A DNA stretch of 64,000 bases, from assembly GCF_947251645.1 (NCBI RefSeq), contig NZ_OX366364.1, positions 744,001 through 808,000 of the forward strand. The letters run 5' to 3'. The notes under the pieces are model-generated. The model saw nothing but the letters and a program-made list of their open reading frames with translations, made no database searches and was not told where the DNA came from. A program made the position numbers and the translations under genes. The DNA is from Wolbachia endosymbiont (group A) of Bibio marci (GTDB taxonomy: Bacteria; Pseudomonadota; Alphaproteobacteria; Rickettsiales; Anaplasmataceae). Positions 39,162-48,451 of this stretch are shown piece by piece (positions within the stretch are counted from its first letter, which is position 1; each line of letters begins with the position of its first letter).

Positions 39162-40178
39162 ATGCTTAGAAACTTTCTCCTGATTTTTGTATTCGTATTA
39201 TTCACGCCGCTGTCAAATGCTGATGCCAGGAAATACATCAGAATTGTTGGGTCTTCAACTGTTTTTCCTTTTATCTCATTTGTAGCCGAGGAGTTCAATC
39301 GTGTATTCCCCTTTAAGACTCCAGTTGTAGAATCAATAGGAAGTGGATCAGGGTTCAAAATGTTTTGCTCAGGAATAGGGGAAGACACGCCAGACATCAC
39401 CACTTCATCTCGCCCTATAAAGGAAGTAGAAAGAGAACTATGTAAAAGGAATAAAATTAATGAAGTGATAGAGATCATCATTGGCTACGATGGAATTGTC
39501 ATTGCAAATTCAAATCAAAGCCATAGATTTGATTTCACAAAGAAGGACTTATTTGAAACTTTATCTGCATATTCTCAAGAAAATGATAAATTAGTAAAAA
39601 ATAATAAGAAGTTTTGGTCTGATGTAAATCAAGCCTTACCAAAAACAGAAATTGAAATTTATGGTCCACATCAAAATACAGGTACATACGAAACTTTGGT
39701 TAATTCTATTATGCTTGATCAATATTCATGCATGAATTCAAGAATTTTTAAAGAGAATTATAAAGATCAGGAAGAAAGAAAGAAAGCATGTGGTAATATA
39801 AGGGATGATGGAAGGTATATAGAAGTTGGAATTAATGAAAACATAATAATACAAAAATTGAAAAGTAACAAGAACGCCTTAGGGATATTTAGTTTCAGCT
39901 TTTTAATGAGGAATCAAGATAAAATACAAGGAAGCACAATTGCAGGAATTGAGCCAACTTACGAAAATATATCATCGGGAAAATATATATTATCAAGACC
40001 TCTATACCTTTACATAAAGAAAGAACACCTGGATACTGTTGATGGATTCAGAGAATTCATTAAAGAAATTATAGATTCGATCGGCATTGAAGATGGGTAT
40101 CTATCTAGGCTTGGTCTAATCCCACTTTCAAGTGAAGACATGAAAAAAGCTTCAGCAAAGGTTTATGATATAAAGTGA
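39162..40178 (+). CDS. pstS: Phosphate ABC transporter substrate-binding protein PstS
   Basis: 338 residues. A signal peptide (MLRNFLLIFVFVLFTPLSNA) is followed by the PstS/SphX pattern IRIVGSSTVFPF, VESIGSGSGFKMFC and DITTSSRPI. These residues line the phosphate site in the family. It captures phosphate in the periplasm for the PstABC importer. No other pst gene is adjacent: the ATPase gene pstB lies 21 kb away in this window, fused by overlap to dapB. IS copy 4 lies about 200 bp downstream. Confidence 0.9.
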   Translation: MLRNFLLIFVFVLFTPLSNADARKYIRIVGSSTVFPFISFVAEEFNRVFPFKTPVVESIGSGSGFKMFCSGIGEDTPDITTSSRPIKEVERELCKRNKINEVIEIIIGYDGIVIANSNQSHRFDFTKKDLFETLSAYSQENDKLVKNNKKFWSDVNQALPKTEIEIYGPHQNTGTYETLVNSIMLDQYSCMNSRIFKENYKDQEERKKACGNIRDDGRYIEVGINENIIIQKLKSNKNALGIFSFSFLMRNQDKIQGSTIAGIEPTYENISSGKYILSRPLYLYIKKEHLDTVDGFREFIKEIIDSIGIEDGYLSRLGLIPLSSEDMKKASAKVYDIK

Positions 40179-40378
40179 CGGCAACGCTTCTTGTATCCGT
40201 TCAGGATAGCGGCAAGGTAGTATAACCATAGAGTAAAAGTGAGTTTACAACAAATGGTGTCATGCAAGTAGCTGACACTGGAATCTAATTTCACTTTATG
40301 ATGGTGTCATTCCAGTGCTTGACACTGGAATCCAGGAAACTTAACTTTACACCAGGTAATAAAAACTGGATCCCAGTG
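40179..40378. repeat. Type A palindromes between pstS and IS copy 4
   Basis: A good palindrome TGTCATTCCAGTGCTTGACA, then CTGGAATCCAG, lies at about 40305-40336. A degenerate one is at 40258-40285 and an arm CTGGATCCCAGTG at 40366-40378 is occupied by IS copy 4. Confidence 0.75.
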
Positions 40379-41467
40379 GGCTTTGTTGCATCGCACCTTA
40401 TACTGGTAGTAATTTACGATAAATATCATGTAGCCATTTCAAATTTAGCCATACCAATTTCAGTAAATTGATTAAGCAAATAGCACTTAATCAGCAATTC
40501 TTTTTCGCGATTTACTTCGGATTTATTCCTAAAGCTGAATCCAAATATTTGCTTTAATCTTGAGAAAAACCCTTCAATATAAGATCTTTTCCCATAATTT
40601 ACTTCTTTTTTCCATTCTTTCACGCCATCTTCACCGTATAATTTTATTAACCTAATAGCAGCATTTCTGTCAGACATATAATCTATTTCTGGATGTTCTG
40701 CCGCATTGTTTATTGGTGGAATTTTTGCCTTTATATCATATTCGTGACACAATTTGTAAAACTTGTGCCTATCATATGCCCTATCTGCATATAGTGCTTT
40801 TATGATATGCTGAAAATTAACTTCTTTAAGCAAATCGCAAGCTCCATAGTGATCAGAGTAGACACCGTTACTGTATTTTACAGCTATAGCTTTTTTGCTG
40901 TTTATATTCAACATTACATGCAATTTTCTTGTCTGTTCATAGCCATGATATTTTCTGTTAGCGCTATTTTCCTTGCTGTGACCAGGGGTATTGTTGTAAA
41001 TGCTGATACCTGTACTATCTATAGCAATTTCGATGTCTTCCATATTATTTTTATCAATTCTGCAATCATTGATCTTAATATTAAGTTTCTTAAACCTTCT
41101 TGATGCTTGTGAATAGCTGATAACTGCTAAATCTCTTCCTATTTGTTGCATATATCCTTTTATAAACCCCACCGTTTGTCTTAAACCAATTCTAAAAAGA
41201 TTGACAATTATATGCACCAAAATCACAACTTTATCACTGTAAATATAGTTGCCGCCTTGCATTTTTGGACTATTTTCATATCAATTTTCTATGGCTTCAT
41301 TGATATAATGAAAAATATTTCCTCTTTCCTGGAGAAATTTGTTATATTCATTTTGGTTACTGACTTTCATTTTCTGTGGCATATTTTTTCTTCAACAGTT
41401 AAATGGTTATTTATAATGAATTTTGTCAGTAGCCACCAGATTTTTTCGGTTGCTATGCAACAAAGCC
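40379..41467 (-). mobile_element. IS5-family (IS903-like) insertion sequence, copy 4
   Basis: 1089 bp, apparently identical to copy 1 wherever compared, including its nonsense codon. Ends GGCTTTGTTGCAT and ATGCAACAAAGCC. The target duplication is ATCCCAGTG (40370-40378 and 41468-41476). Confidence 0.93.
40426..41382 (-). pseudogene. IS5/IS903-type transposase with nonsense codon at residue 34
   Basis: Same frame as copy 1, with TGA in place of Trp34 at 41281-41283. An uninterrupted 278-residue frame starts at Met41 (41262) and retains all three catalytic acidic residues. The shared defect shows that copies 1 and 4 are direct relatives. The target duplications differ (ATTCCAGTG and ATCCCAGTG), so they arose from separate transpositions and not from one duplicated block. 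Confidence 0.85.
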
Positions 41468-41566
41468 ATCCCAGTGTCTGGGCACTGGGATGACACCCTC
41501 CTGGTAGCACAACGTTCGTACAGTTGTGTGTCAGCTACTCGGATGACAGTAGATAATGTAAGAAGT

Positions 41567-42205
41567 CTATTGATTCAATAACTGCTCGTTTTTGTCAAAT
41601 ACCTTGTCTACACTTGGATTTTTCACTTTCTCACAAACCTTAGCAATACCAGCACCTATTAATATAACTGCTGCCAAAACTGTTAAAGCTAATGCAACTG
41701 CAGGATACGCTAGCACATAGGCTGCAACAGCACCAGCTACGCATAGTCCAACGCTTAGAGCGATCTTCCCTTTGTGTTCACTCCAGAAGGTTGTATCGTT
41801 ATTTTCTGGGGTTTTGTTGCCAGTAGTTGGTGCAGTAGTGTTAGTTACTATAGGAGCGTTGGAATCAAGACCCATTACCCTCTTGTGCTCTTCCACTTCT
41901 TCAATAACTGTTTTATTTGTTATCTTGTAACCACACAAAAAATCACGAGTGTTTTGATCAGCTCTCTTCCAAATTAGTTCAATGATCCCTACTTTAGTGT
42001 TAACGCTAGCTTCAGGACAGTCAATAACACAATCTAAAATGGTACCTTTGTCACTAGTCAAAGTCCCCTTGTGGCTCAAAACTGCTTGTATATCATTATG
42101 TTCATTATTGTCGAGTACGTTCTGGACTTCTTGAAAATTGCCATTCCAGACTGCCTGTCTTAATGAACCTAGAATTTCTTCTTGTGCATTAGTTAATCCA
42201 ATCAT
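41567..42205 (-). CDS. Hypothetical protein with C-terminal membrane hairpin
   Basis: 212 residues, family not recognised. The N-terminal half (LGSLRQAVWNGNFQEVQNVL) has a pattern reminiscent of one or two ankyrin-like helices. A Thr/Asn-rich linker (TNTTAPTTGNKTPENNDTT) leads to two adjacent hydrophobic segments (about 145-190, IALSVGLCVAGAVAAYVLAY, then LTVLAAVILIGAGIA) and a charged tail. This arrangement parallels the C-termini of the ankyrin proteins in the window, suggesting the same membrane topology. Between it and IS copy 4 is the right arm of the split type A palindrome. Confidence 0.65.
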   Translation of the reverse strand: MIGLTNAQEEILGSLRQAVWNGNFQEVQNVLDNNEHNDIQAVLSHKGTLTSDKGTILDCVIDCPEASVNTKVGIIELIWKRADQNTRDFLCGYKITNKTVIEEVEEHKRVMGLDSNAPIVTNTTAPTTGNKTPENNDTTFWSEHKGKIALSVGLCVAGAVAAYVLAYPAVALALTVLAAVILIGAGIAKVCEKVKNPSVDKVFDKNEQLLNQ

Positions 42206-42331
42206 ATCTTACCTCTATTTTCTATAGCTTAATTATCACACATATTTACAAGTAAGTCAAGTGCGCTGTTACAACAAAGTGCTTGACGTTAGAGTAGCTT
42301 TTATGGCTTTGTATAGCGAGGAAGTAACTCT

Positions 42332-43792
42332 ATGAAAAATCATCAACGTTTACAAACTTTACGCTCAATTGTATTTATTGTGGGAATATTCCTATTGTTA
42401 TTTAGCTTAGCAATGCTTATTCCTGCTATTACTAATAAGTATCTCAGCTACGAATGGAAAAATTTCCTCGCTGGATTCATAATTACCTGCACATCTGGCG
42501 TAACTTTTATTTTGCTCGGTAAATTAAGTAGATTGCATGGCATGCCAGCAATTTTTGCGGTTACTAGTTGCACCTGGATTGCCTTGTCTTTGTTTGCAGC
42601 TATTCCTTTCTATTTTGATAATCTGAGCTATGTTGATGCATTATTTGAAACGATATCTGGCATCACAACCACAGGGGCAACTATATTTGATGATATTGAA
42701 AAGCAATCTTCGGGAATACTGCTGTGGAGAGCAATGCTGCATGGCATAGGTGGTTTTGGTGTAATCACTTTAGGAATTGCAGTTTTTCCTATGCTCAAGA
42801 TTCTCAGCCTAAATAATTTACTTTATTCTGAATATTCAGATGCTACCAAAAGGAAGTTGCCGAACACGCGAAGCGTAGTGGTTCATGTTACGGCAATATA
42901 TTATGGCCTAATTTTGTTATGTATATTTTCCTATTATCTAGCTGGTATGCCACTGTTTGATGCAATATGTCACGGAATGTCCGCTGTATCAACTGGTGGA
43001 TTTGCTAACTATAATGATTCTATAGGGCACTATAATAACCCTATATTAGAAGTCATAACGATCATTTTTATGATTTTGGGTTCTCTGCCTTTTCTTAGCT
43101 ATTTAAAAATTATAAGACGGTTAGACATTTGCTATGACGAACAGGTCTCTTACTTTGTTAAGATAGTTATTGTTTCATCTTTATTTGCTTGTTTTTGGTT
43201 GTATAAAAATGTTGATTTAGGAGTGTCATTATCATTTAGATGCAGCACATTTACCATCACCTCCTTGATTACGTCAACTGGTTATGCAATCTGTAATCAT
43301 ATAGATTGGAGCTTCATTTCAGTCTTAGCTTTTTTTCTAACCTTTGTTGGTGGATGTAGTGGTTCTTCAAGTGGTGGCATCAAAATCTTTCGTTTGATCA
43401 TTTTTCTAAGGTCTATAGAAAATCACTTTCGCCTTTTATTAAACCCAGGCGCAGGCAATAGGGTAAAATTCAATGGAAAAATTCTGGAGAATGATGAAGT
43501 TCACTCTGTCTTTATATTTTTTGCAATTTTCATGTTAACGTTTACCATTTCATCAGTAGTGATGTCTTACTTAAGCAATGCAGACTTTATAACTAGCATC
43601 AGCTCAGTCTCTGCAACGCTTACAAACTCTGGCCCGGGATTTAGTAATTTAATAGGCCCTTCAGGTAACTATTCTTCTTTCAATAATGAAGTAAAATTAT
43701 TTCTATCGTTTTTAATGCTGCTTGGCAGACTTGAAATATTGCCAATCTATTTTTGTATAGGCAATTTATTCTTATTTAATAGAAAGAAATAG
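42332..43792 (+). CDS. trkH: Potassium uptake protein TrkH
   Basis: 486-residue membrane protein of the Trk/Ktr K+ transporter family, with four M1-P-M2 repeats. Selectivity-filter loops are visible as SGITTTGATIF, STGGFANYN, TSTGYA and TNSGPGF. Another typical segment is FVGGCSGSSSGGIKIFR. It imports K+ with a cytoplasmic TrkA-type regulator, which is not in this window. The ATG at 42332 has GAGGAAG about 10 bp upstream. The length is normal for TrkH. Confidence 0.92.
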   Translation: MKNHQRLQTLRSIVFIVGIFLLLFSLAMLIPAITNKYLSYEWKNFLAGFIITCTSGVTFILLGKLSRLHGMPAIFAVTSCTWIALSLFAAIPFYFDNLSYVDALFETISGITTTGATIFDDIEKQSSGILLWRAMLHGIGGFGVITLGIAVFPMLKILSLNNLLYSEYSDATKRKLPNTRSVVVHVTAIYYGLILLCIFSYYLAGMPLFDAICHGMSAVSTGGFANYNDSIGHYNNPILEVITIIFMILGSLPFLSYLKIIRRLDICYDEQVSYFVKIVIVSSLFACFWLYKNVDLGVSLSFRCSTFTITSLITSTGYAICNHIDWSFISVLAFFLTFVGGCSGSSSGGIKIFRLIIFLRSIENHFRLLLNPGAGNRVKFNGKILENDEVHSVFIFFAIFMLTFTISSVVMSYLSNADFITSISSVSATLTNSGPGFSNLIGPSGNYSSFNNEVKLFLSFLMLLGRLEILPIYFCIGNLFLFNRKK

Positions 43793-44161
43793 TTGGTGAA
43801 GTTGTGAAACTTGATATTATAGCTAAACTGACTTACGACAATTTGAAAAACCGTCATTCCGCTACTAGTTAGCGGAATCTATGCCGAGATACCGCGAATA
43901 AATCCACAGCTGTACGAACATTGTCTATCAGGAGGGTGTCATCCCAGTGCCCAGACACTGGGATCCAGGAATTTTATTAAGTTGGTAAGCATAAAAGTAG
44001 CCGTTTTATGTTACAATACAACGTTTTGATGATTATGAAAAGGCTGGATTCCAGTGTCAAGCACTGGAATGACACCATTCGCTGTACAGTTTACCTTTAA
44101 AAATGAATGTTCGTACAGCTATGGAATAAATCGCGGTATGACGTGTTAGCTATAGATAGTG
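43793..44161. other. Intergenic region between trkH and mgtE, filled with repeats
   Basis: A composite type B element starts at about 43818 (TATAGCTAAACTGACTTACG). Type A palindromes lie at about 43937-43970 (TGTCATCCCAGTGCCCAGAC, then ACTGGGATCCAG) and 44042-44075 (TGGATTCCAGTGTCAAGCAC, then TGGAATGACAC). The motif TTCGTACAG occurs at about 44109 and inverted at about 43912. No gene. Confidence 0.65.
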
Positions 44162-45532
44162 TCAACTGTTTAATAAAAAGATCGTAGCTAAACCAAGAAA
44201 TATAAGAGCTGAGAGAATATCAGTTGTTGCCGATGTTAGGATTGAAGAAGAAACGGCAGGGTCAGACTTTAAACGATGAAGCATTATAGGAATGAAAGTT
44301 CCGATGAACGTTGCAATAATTGACATCATAATCATGGAGACCACAAAAATCATCTCCACTTTGAAGCTGTGAAACCTTATTGCTAACACTACTAATGAAA
44401 TAGTAGATAAGATCACCCCGTTTATAAGACCTATTAAAAACTCTTTTACAAGTATTCTTTTTGCATTCTGCTCAGTTAGATATTTTGTTGCGATTGCCCG
44501 GATGGTTAGTGTTACCGTTTGCGATCCTGCATTTCCACTCATTGATGCAATTATCGGCATGATTATTGGCAGTACTATAAAACTTTTTATTACATCATCG
44601 AAAAAGCCAACTACTATGGAACACATTGTTGCAGCTAAGAGGTTAAACAGTAACCAAGGTAGCCTTTTAATTATAGTTTTGTATATAGGGGCATTTATAT
44701 CGGCTTTAGAAGATACACCGCTTATTTTGAGTACATCCTCTTCTGTTTCTTGTTGAACAACTTTTATCACATCTTCAATTAAGATCACACCTATAATTTT
44801 ACCATTCTTATTTACTACCGGAGCTGATAATAGAGAGTAATCTTTAAATATTCTTGCTACTTCCTCTTGATCTACTCCAGTTTTAATGATTTTTATGTCA
44901 TGATCCATTATCTCTTTTATTATTGTGTCTCCTGAGTGAGATATTACCTTATTTAAATTAACACTGCCTATAGGCTCTAATTTTGAGTTGATAATGAATA
45001 TCTGGTAAAATTTTTCTGGTATTTTTTTATAGTTGCACACAAATTCTGTCAGTTGATTTATTGTCCAATAATATGGAGCTATAACCATATCTTTATGTAT
45101 TAACCTCCCTGCACTTTCTTCTGGGTATGATAGCAACTCCTCTACTGATTTCTGAGTCTTGCTGGGCAAATAGTAAAGTATATTTTCTACAGACTTTCTA
45201 TCTAAATCTTTCACTACGGTTACTATATCTTCTACATCAAGGAGCATTAGTAACTTTGCTGTATTTTCTATTCCCAATGTTTCTATGATCTCTATTTGTA
45301 AATCTGGCACTACATGCACTAGGGCATCACTTAACAAATGTTGATCGAGGATATTAACTAGTTTCTCCCTGTGATCACTGATTGAAGTAGATAAAAAATA
45401 AGCTAACTGAACGCTATCTATCGTTTTTACAATATTACGAACATTTTCTAGCTCATCGTTATCAAGTGACTCTATTAAGTCATCAATAGCCTTTTTGTCT
45501 AAACCATAATGAGAACTTATTTTAATATTCAT
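44162..45532 (-). CDS. mgtE: Magnesium transporter MgtE
   Basis: 456 residues: MgtE N-domain (superhelical, residues ~1-130), paired CBS domains (~135-260, including AYFLSTSISD upstream and DYSLLSAPVVNKNGKIIGVI), then five membrane segments (~285-455). The pore signature IPIIMPIIASMSGNAGSQ followed by TIRAIATKYL matches MgtE. It carries Mg2+ into the cytoplasm, with gating by Mg2+ bound between CBS and N domains in characterised members. It is convergent with trkH and divergent from prfB. Confidence 0.93.
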   Translation of the reverse strand: MNIKISSHYGLDKKAIDDLIESLDNDELENVRNIVKTIDSVQLAYFLSTSISDHREKLVNILDQHLLSDALVHVVPDLQIEIIETLGIENTAKLLMLLDVEDIVTVVKDLDRKSVENILYYLPSKTQKSVEELLSYPEESAGRLIHKDMVIAPYYWTINQLTEFVCNYKKIPEKFYQIFIINSKLEPIGSVNLNKVISHSGDTIIKEIMDHDIKIIKTGVDQEEVARIFKDYSLLSAPVVNKNGKIIGVILIEDVIKVVQQETEEDVLKISGVSSKADINAPIYKTIIKRLPWLLFNLLAATMCSIVVGFFDDVIKSFIVLPIIMPIIASMSGNAGSQTVTLTIRAIATKYLTEQNAKRILVKEFLIGLINGVILSTISLVVLAIRFHSFKVEMIFVVSMIMMSIIATFIGTFIPIMLHRLKSDPAVSSSILTSATTDILSALIFLGLATIFLLNS

Positions 45533-45677
45533 TATTTTACCTTTAAATATATGTGCTTGATTCCGTTGAGCATTAAAGTATAATAAAATTATTTCAAATT
45601 AACTACTATATGGTTAAATTTCTATTTTGTTTGCTGTTATTGTTAGTAATAGTAAATATATTAAAATCTAAAGTATA

Positions 45678-46782
45678 ATGAAAACTTATTCAGAAATTCT
45701 TGAACACTTTCAAAGCTTAAATAAAAGTATTTCTCTTATCAGGAGGTGTCTTTGACATAGAAAAATTAAAGTTGCGTCTTGAAGAGCTTGACTCCCAAGC
45801 TGCAGATGATGATCTGTGGCAAGATAACCAAAAAGCACAAGAAATTTTAAAAGAACGTTCTAAAATTAAGAATGACGTAGAGTCGTTTTTAAAGCTGGAA
45901 AGCGACTACAGTAACGCTATCGATTTAATGAAATTCGCTATTGATGAAAATGATGAAGAATTTTTCTCCGAAGTTGAAAATGAACTGGTAAAGTTAGAAA
46001 AATTAATCAAGTGTAAAGAAACAGAATCCTTATTTACTGGTGAAGCAGATAACAATGACTGCTTTTTAGAAATCCACTCAGGAGCTGGCGGAACCGAGAG
46101 CAATGATTGGGCTGAAATGCTGATGCGCATGTATGTAAGGTGGGCAGAAATTTATCACAACTTTAAAGTTGAAGTTGTAGAAAAATTAGAAGGAGAGTCG
46201 GTTGGTATAAAGTCCGCAATGATAAAAATCGTTGGAGAAAAAGCTTATGGGTGGGCAAAAAGTGAAAGTGGAATTCACAGGCTGGTTAGAATATCGCCGT
46301 TTGATGCAAATGGTAAACGTCATACCAGTTTTGCAAGTGTAGGAGTAACTCCAGTGATAGAAGATTTAATTGATATTGCTGTGGATGAAAAGGATCTGAA
46401 AATCGACACCTACCGTGCTTCCGGAGCAGGCGGTCAGCATGTGAACAAGACTGAAAGTGCGGTACGCATTACGCATATTCCAACTGGTGTTGTAGTTCAA
46501 TGCAAAAATGGTCGTTCTCAACACAGAAATAAGGATGAGGCGTTAAAATTACTTAAAGGACGTTTATACCAAATTGAACTGGAAAAAAAAGAACAAAAGA
46601 TGGCTGAAGAGTATGGTAAAAAATGCGATATAGGCTGGGGCAATCAGATCAGATCGTACGTTATGCATCCATATCAAATGGTGAAAGATTTAAGAACTGG
46701 ACATGAAGTAGGCAATATAAATTCTGTTTTTGATGGTAATATAGACTGTTTTATAATTAGTGTGCTTACTAAGCAAAATTAG
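45678..46782 (+). CDS. prfB: Peptide chain release factor 2, with programmed +1 frameshift
   Basis: Recognises UGA and UAA stops and releases the peptide. The first part reads from the ATG at 45678 for 25 codons to an in-frame TGA at 45753-45755. The preceding AGGAGGTGTCTTTGAC (45741-45756) is the classical RF2 shift site: an internal Shine-Dalgarno followed by CTT TGA C. A +1 slip continues at GAC (45754) to 46782. The second part contains the SPF codon-recognition motif (VRISPFDANG) and the GGQ catalytic motif (ASGAGGQHVNKTESAVR). The total is about 367 residues, normal for RF2. A low RF2 level increases shifting, giving autoregulation in known cases. Confidence 0.95.
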
Positions 46783-46787
46783 ACTTT

Positions 46788-46935
46788 TATAGCTAAAGTA
46801 ATTTAGGCTTACCGACAACCGTCATCCCGCTGCTTGTTAGCGGCTAAGAGATACCACGGCGGTATGACGTAGGGCTGCTGTCATTCCGCTACTTGTTAGC
46901 GCCTCGGCGGTATGACATGGGGCTGTCTAGCTATA
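46788..46935. repeat. Composite type B repeats after prfB
   Basis: It starts with TATAGCTAAAGTAATTTAGG. Two type B palindromic units with CGTCATCCCGCTGCTTGTTA and GGCGGTATGACG follow, and it ends near CTAGCTATAAG. The structure matches the composite elements at 59314, 60636 and 62511. Confidence 0.7.
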
Positions 46936-46940
46936 AGAAT

Positions 46941-47060
46941 TCATTTGGTGGTATTACATATAGCATATTAAAACCTAGTACTAAAATGGACGAAACGAAA
47001 GAAGCGCAAAACGTAAATGAAAAGAAGGAGCTGTGTAGAGAAGGTTGACACAGTTGTTAT
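46941..47060 (+). pseudogene. Fragment of an ankyrin-protein C-terminus
   Basis: The frame from 46941 reads SFGGITYSILKPSTKMDETK and stops at 47058-47060. It is clearly related to the end of the ankyrin protein at 14917-16683 (GGITYMMLKPSTKIDEVEEE). No start or ankyrin repeats remain, so it is the stub of a deleted gene abutting a composite repeat. Confidence 0.75.
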
Positions 47061-47146
47061 AAATTTCCACTAGGCAGCCAGTGCCCAGACTACTTGGATC
47101 CAGAAAACTTAACTTTATACCAGGTAATAAGAACTGGATCCCAGAC

Positions 47147-47472
47147 GGCTTTGTTGCATCGCTAGCTATGATGGATTAAAGATAAAAAAGATGGAGAATA
47201 TCAGTAGCTTATTATTCTGGTATTTATAACAAGAACGGTCAGTGAATACCTAAATTTGAGTAAAAGAAATTTCACTACCACTCACTAATCCGGCTAAAAT
47301 TCAAGAATTTCAATGCTTTAGCTATTTTCAATAGAATTAAGTTTATTAATATAAATAATAAATTACTATTCTTAAATTTGATCAGATTGATTGCAAAAAA
47401 ACAAGATTTTCAATAGGTTGCTTATAATCTTAGCTATAGTTAGCCTTTCATAAGTAGCGATGCAACAAAGCC
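47147..47472. mobile_element. 326-bp MITE with IS903-like ends
   Basis: It has perfect 18-bp inverted ends (GGCTTTGTTGCATCGCTA and its complement) identical in their outer 13 bp to the IS copies in this window. The 9-bp target duplication is ATCCCAGAC (47138-47146 and 47473-47481). The interior is AT-rich and noncoding. It is presumably moved by the IS transposase in trans. Confidence 0.88.
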
Positions 47473-47556
47473 ATCCCAGACTGGGATGACAAAAAAAGGA
47501 GCACTGGAATGACACCATTCGTTGTGTTTAACAAAGTTCGTACTTAGCTTCATGTT

Positions 47557-48006
47557 AGCCATAAACATTAAGAAATTTACCAAGCGAAAAAAAAGGCAAA
47601 AGAAGCCCCGTTGGTGACTAGTTATTTATATGTACTTCAAAATATTGGCGTTTTTTATTCTAAATGCTGCAATTTAGCTGCTTTTAAATGCAACTAACCT
47701 AAATTATAAACGTTAAGAAATTTACTAAGTGAAAAAAAAGGCAAAGAAACCCCAGGGTAGCTAGTATTCAAGTTCTCCCTTGTCTATTTGACGTCTTTTA
47801 CTGTCTTAAACGCTTTATAAGCGCGTTTCAGCTTATATAGGTAGAAACCTAGAAGTTTTATAAAGACATGAGGTGCACATAGTGCAAAAATTAAGCATGA
47901 TTTACGCCAAATACATTAAGTTTTTTGTCATTAATCCACTGCAGAGATTGCGAAGATAAATAAATAGCTTCAGCTTCATGGTAAGAGGGCTGACGGAGTT
48001 TGTCAA
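47557..48006 (-). repeat. Dispersed ~590-bp repeat, copy 3 (inverted, diverged, shorter)
   Basis: The reverse complement shows the same order as copies 1 and 2: GACAAACTCCGTCAGCCC, then GCACTATGTGCACCT, CGCGCTTATAAAGCG, and the twice-occurring GCCTTTTTTT block. It lacks the terminal ~150 bp with type A palindromes. Confidence 0.75.
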
Positions 48007-48090
48007 GCTATTTTTTGTAGCTCTCATAAGCTGGATTCCAGTTGCATGACAAGATGGAGTGCCTTTAGTGTCATCCCAGTTTGGGATCTC

Positions 48091-48435
48091 TTATTCCATT
48101 TTATCAACAGTTTGTTTTGCAGTATCAAACAATTTTAATCCTATAATCCCGAATGTAACTAAAATAAAGCATATTACTTCGAATAAATTAACTGGTTCAT
48201 TAAATAGGTAAACTCCAAGTATCGAAGCTCCTATAGCGCCCACTCCAGTCCAAATTGCATAGCATACTCCGATAGGTATAGAACGTGTAGCGAGCGAAAG
48301 TAAATACGTACTAAGAGCCATGGAGAATATGCTAATTATTGATGGTACAAGATGAGTAAATCCATAACTATGCTTAAGTGTTATGACCCAGAACACTTCA
48401 ATTAGTGACGATAAGAGTAAATATATCCAATTCAT
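48091..48435 (-). CDS. SMR-family small multidrug exporter subunit (SugE/EmrE-like) B
   Basis: 114 residues, four membrane helices. The conserved membrane Glu of SMR proteins is at position 13 (LLSSLIEVFWV). The family segment SIPIGVCYAIWTGVGAIG is canonical, and the final helix reads VICFILVTFGIIGLKLF. SMR proteins exchange protons for cationic drugs or guanidinium, as dimers. It lies 16 bp downstream of a second SMR gene, so they probably form a heterodimeric pair. A type A remnant lies just downstream. Confidence 0.88.
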   Translation of the reverse strand: MNWIYLLLSSLIEVFWVITLKHSYGFTHLVPSIISIFSMALSTYLLSLATRSIPIGVCYAIWTGVGAIGASILGVYLFNEPVNLFEVICFILVTFGIIGLKLFDTAKQTVDKME

Positions 48436-48451
48436 GCATAAATTTTTAGGT

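Larger units (their letters stand above)
46783..48090. other. 1.3-kb gene-free repeat island
   Basis: In order it contains composite type B repeats, an ankyrin-gene stub, a type A arm (47136-47146), a 326-bp MITE, a short type A remnant (GGATGAC..., 47481-47512), an inverted copy of the dispersed ~590-bp repeat, and a further type A remnant (48030-48085). No intact gene is seen. Confidence 0.75.
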
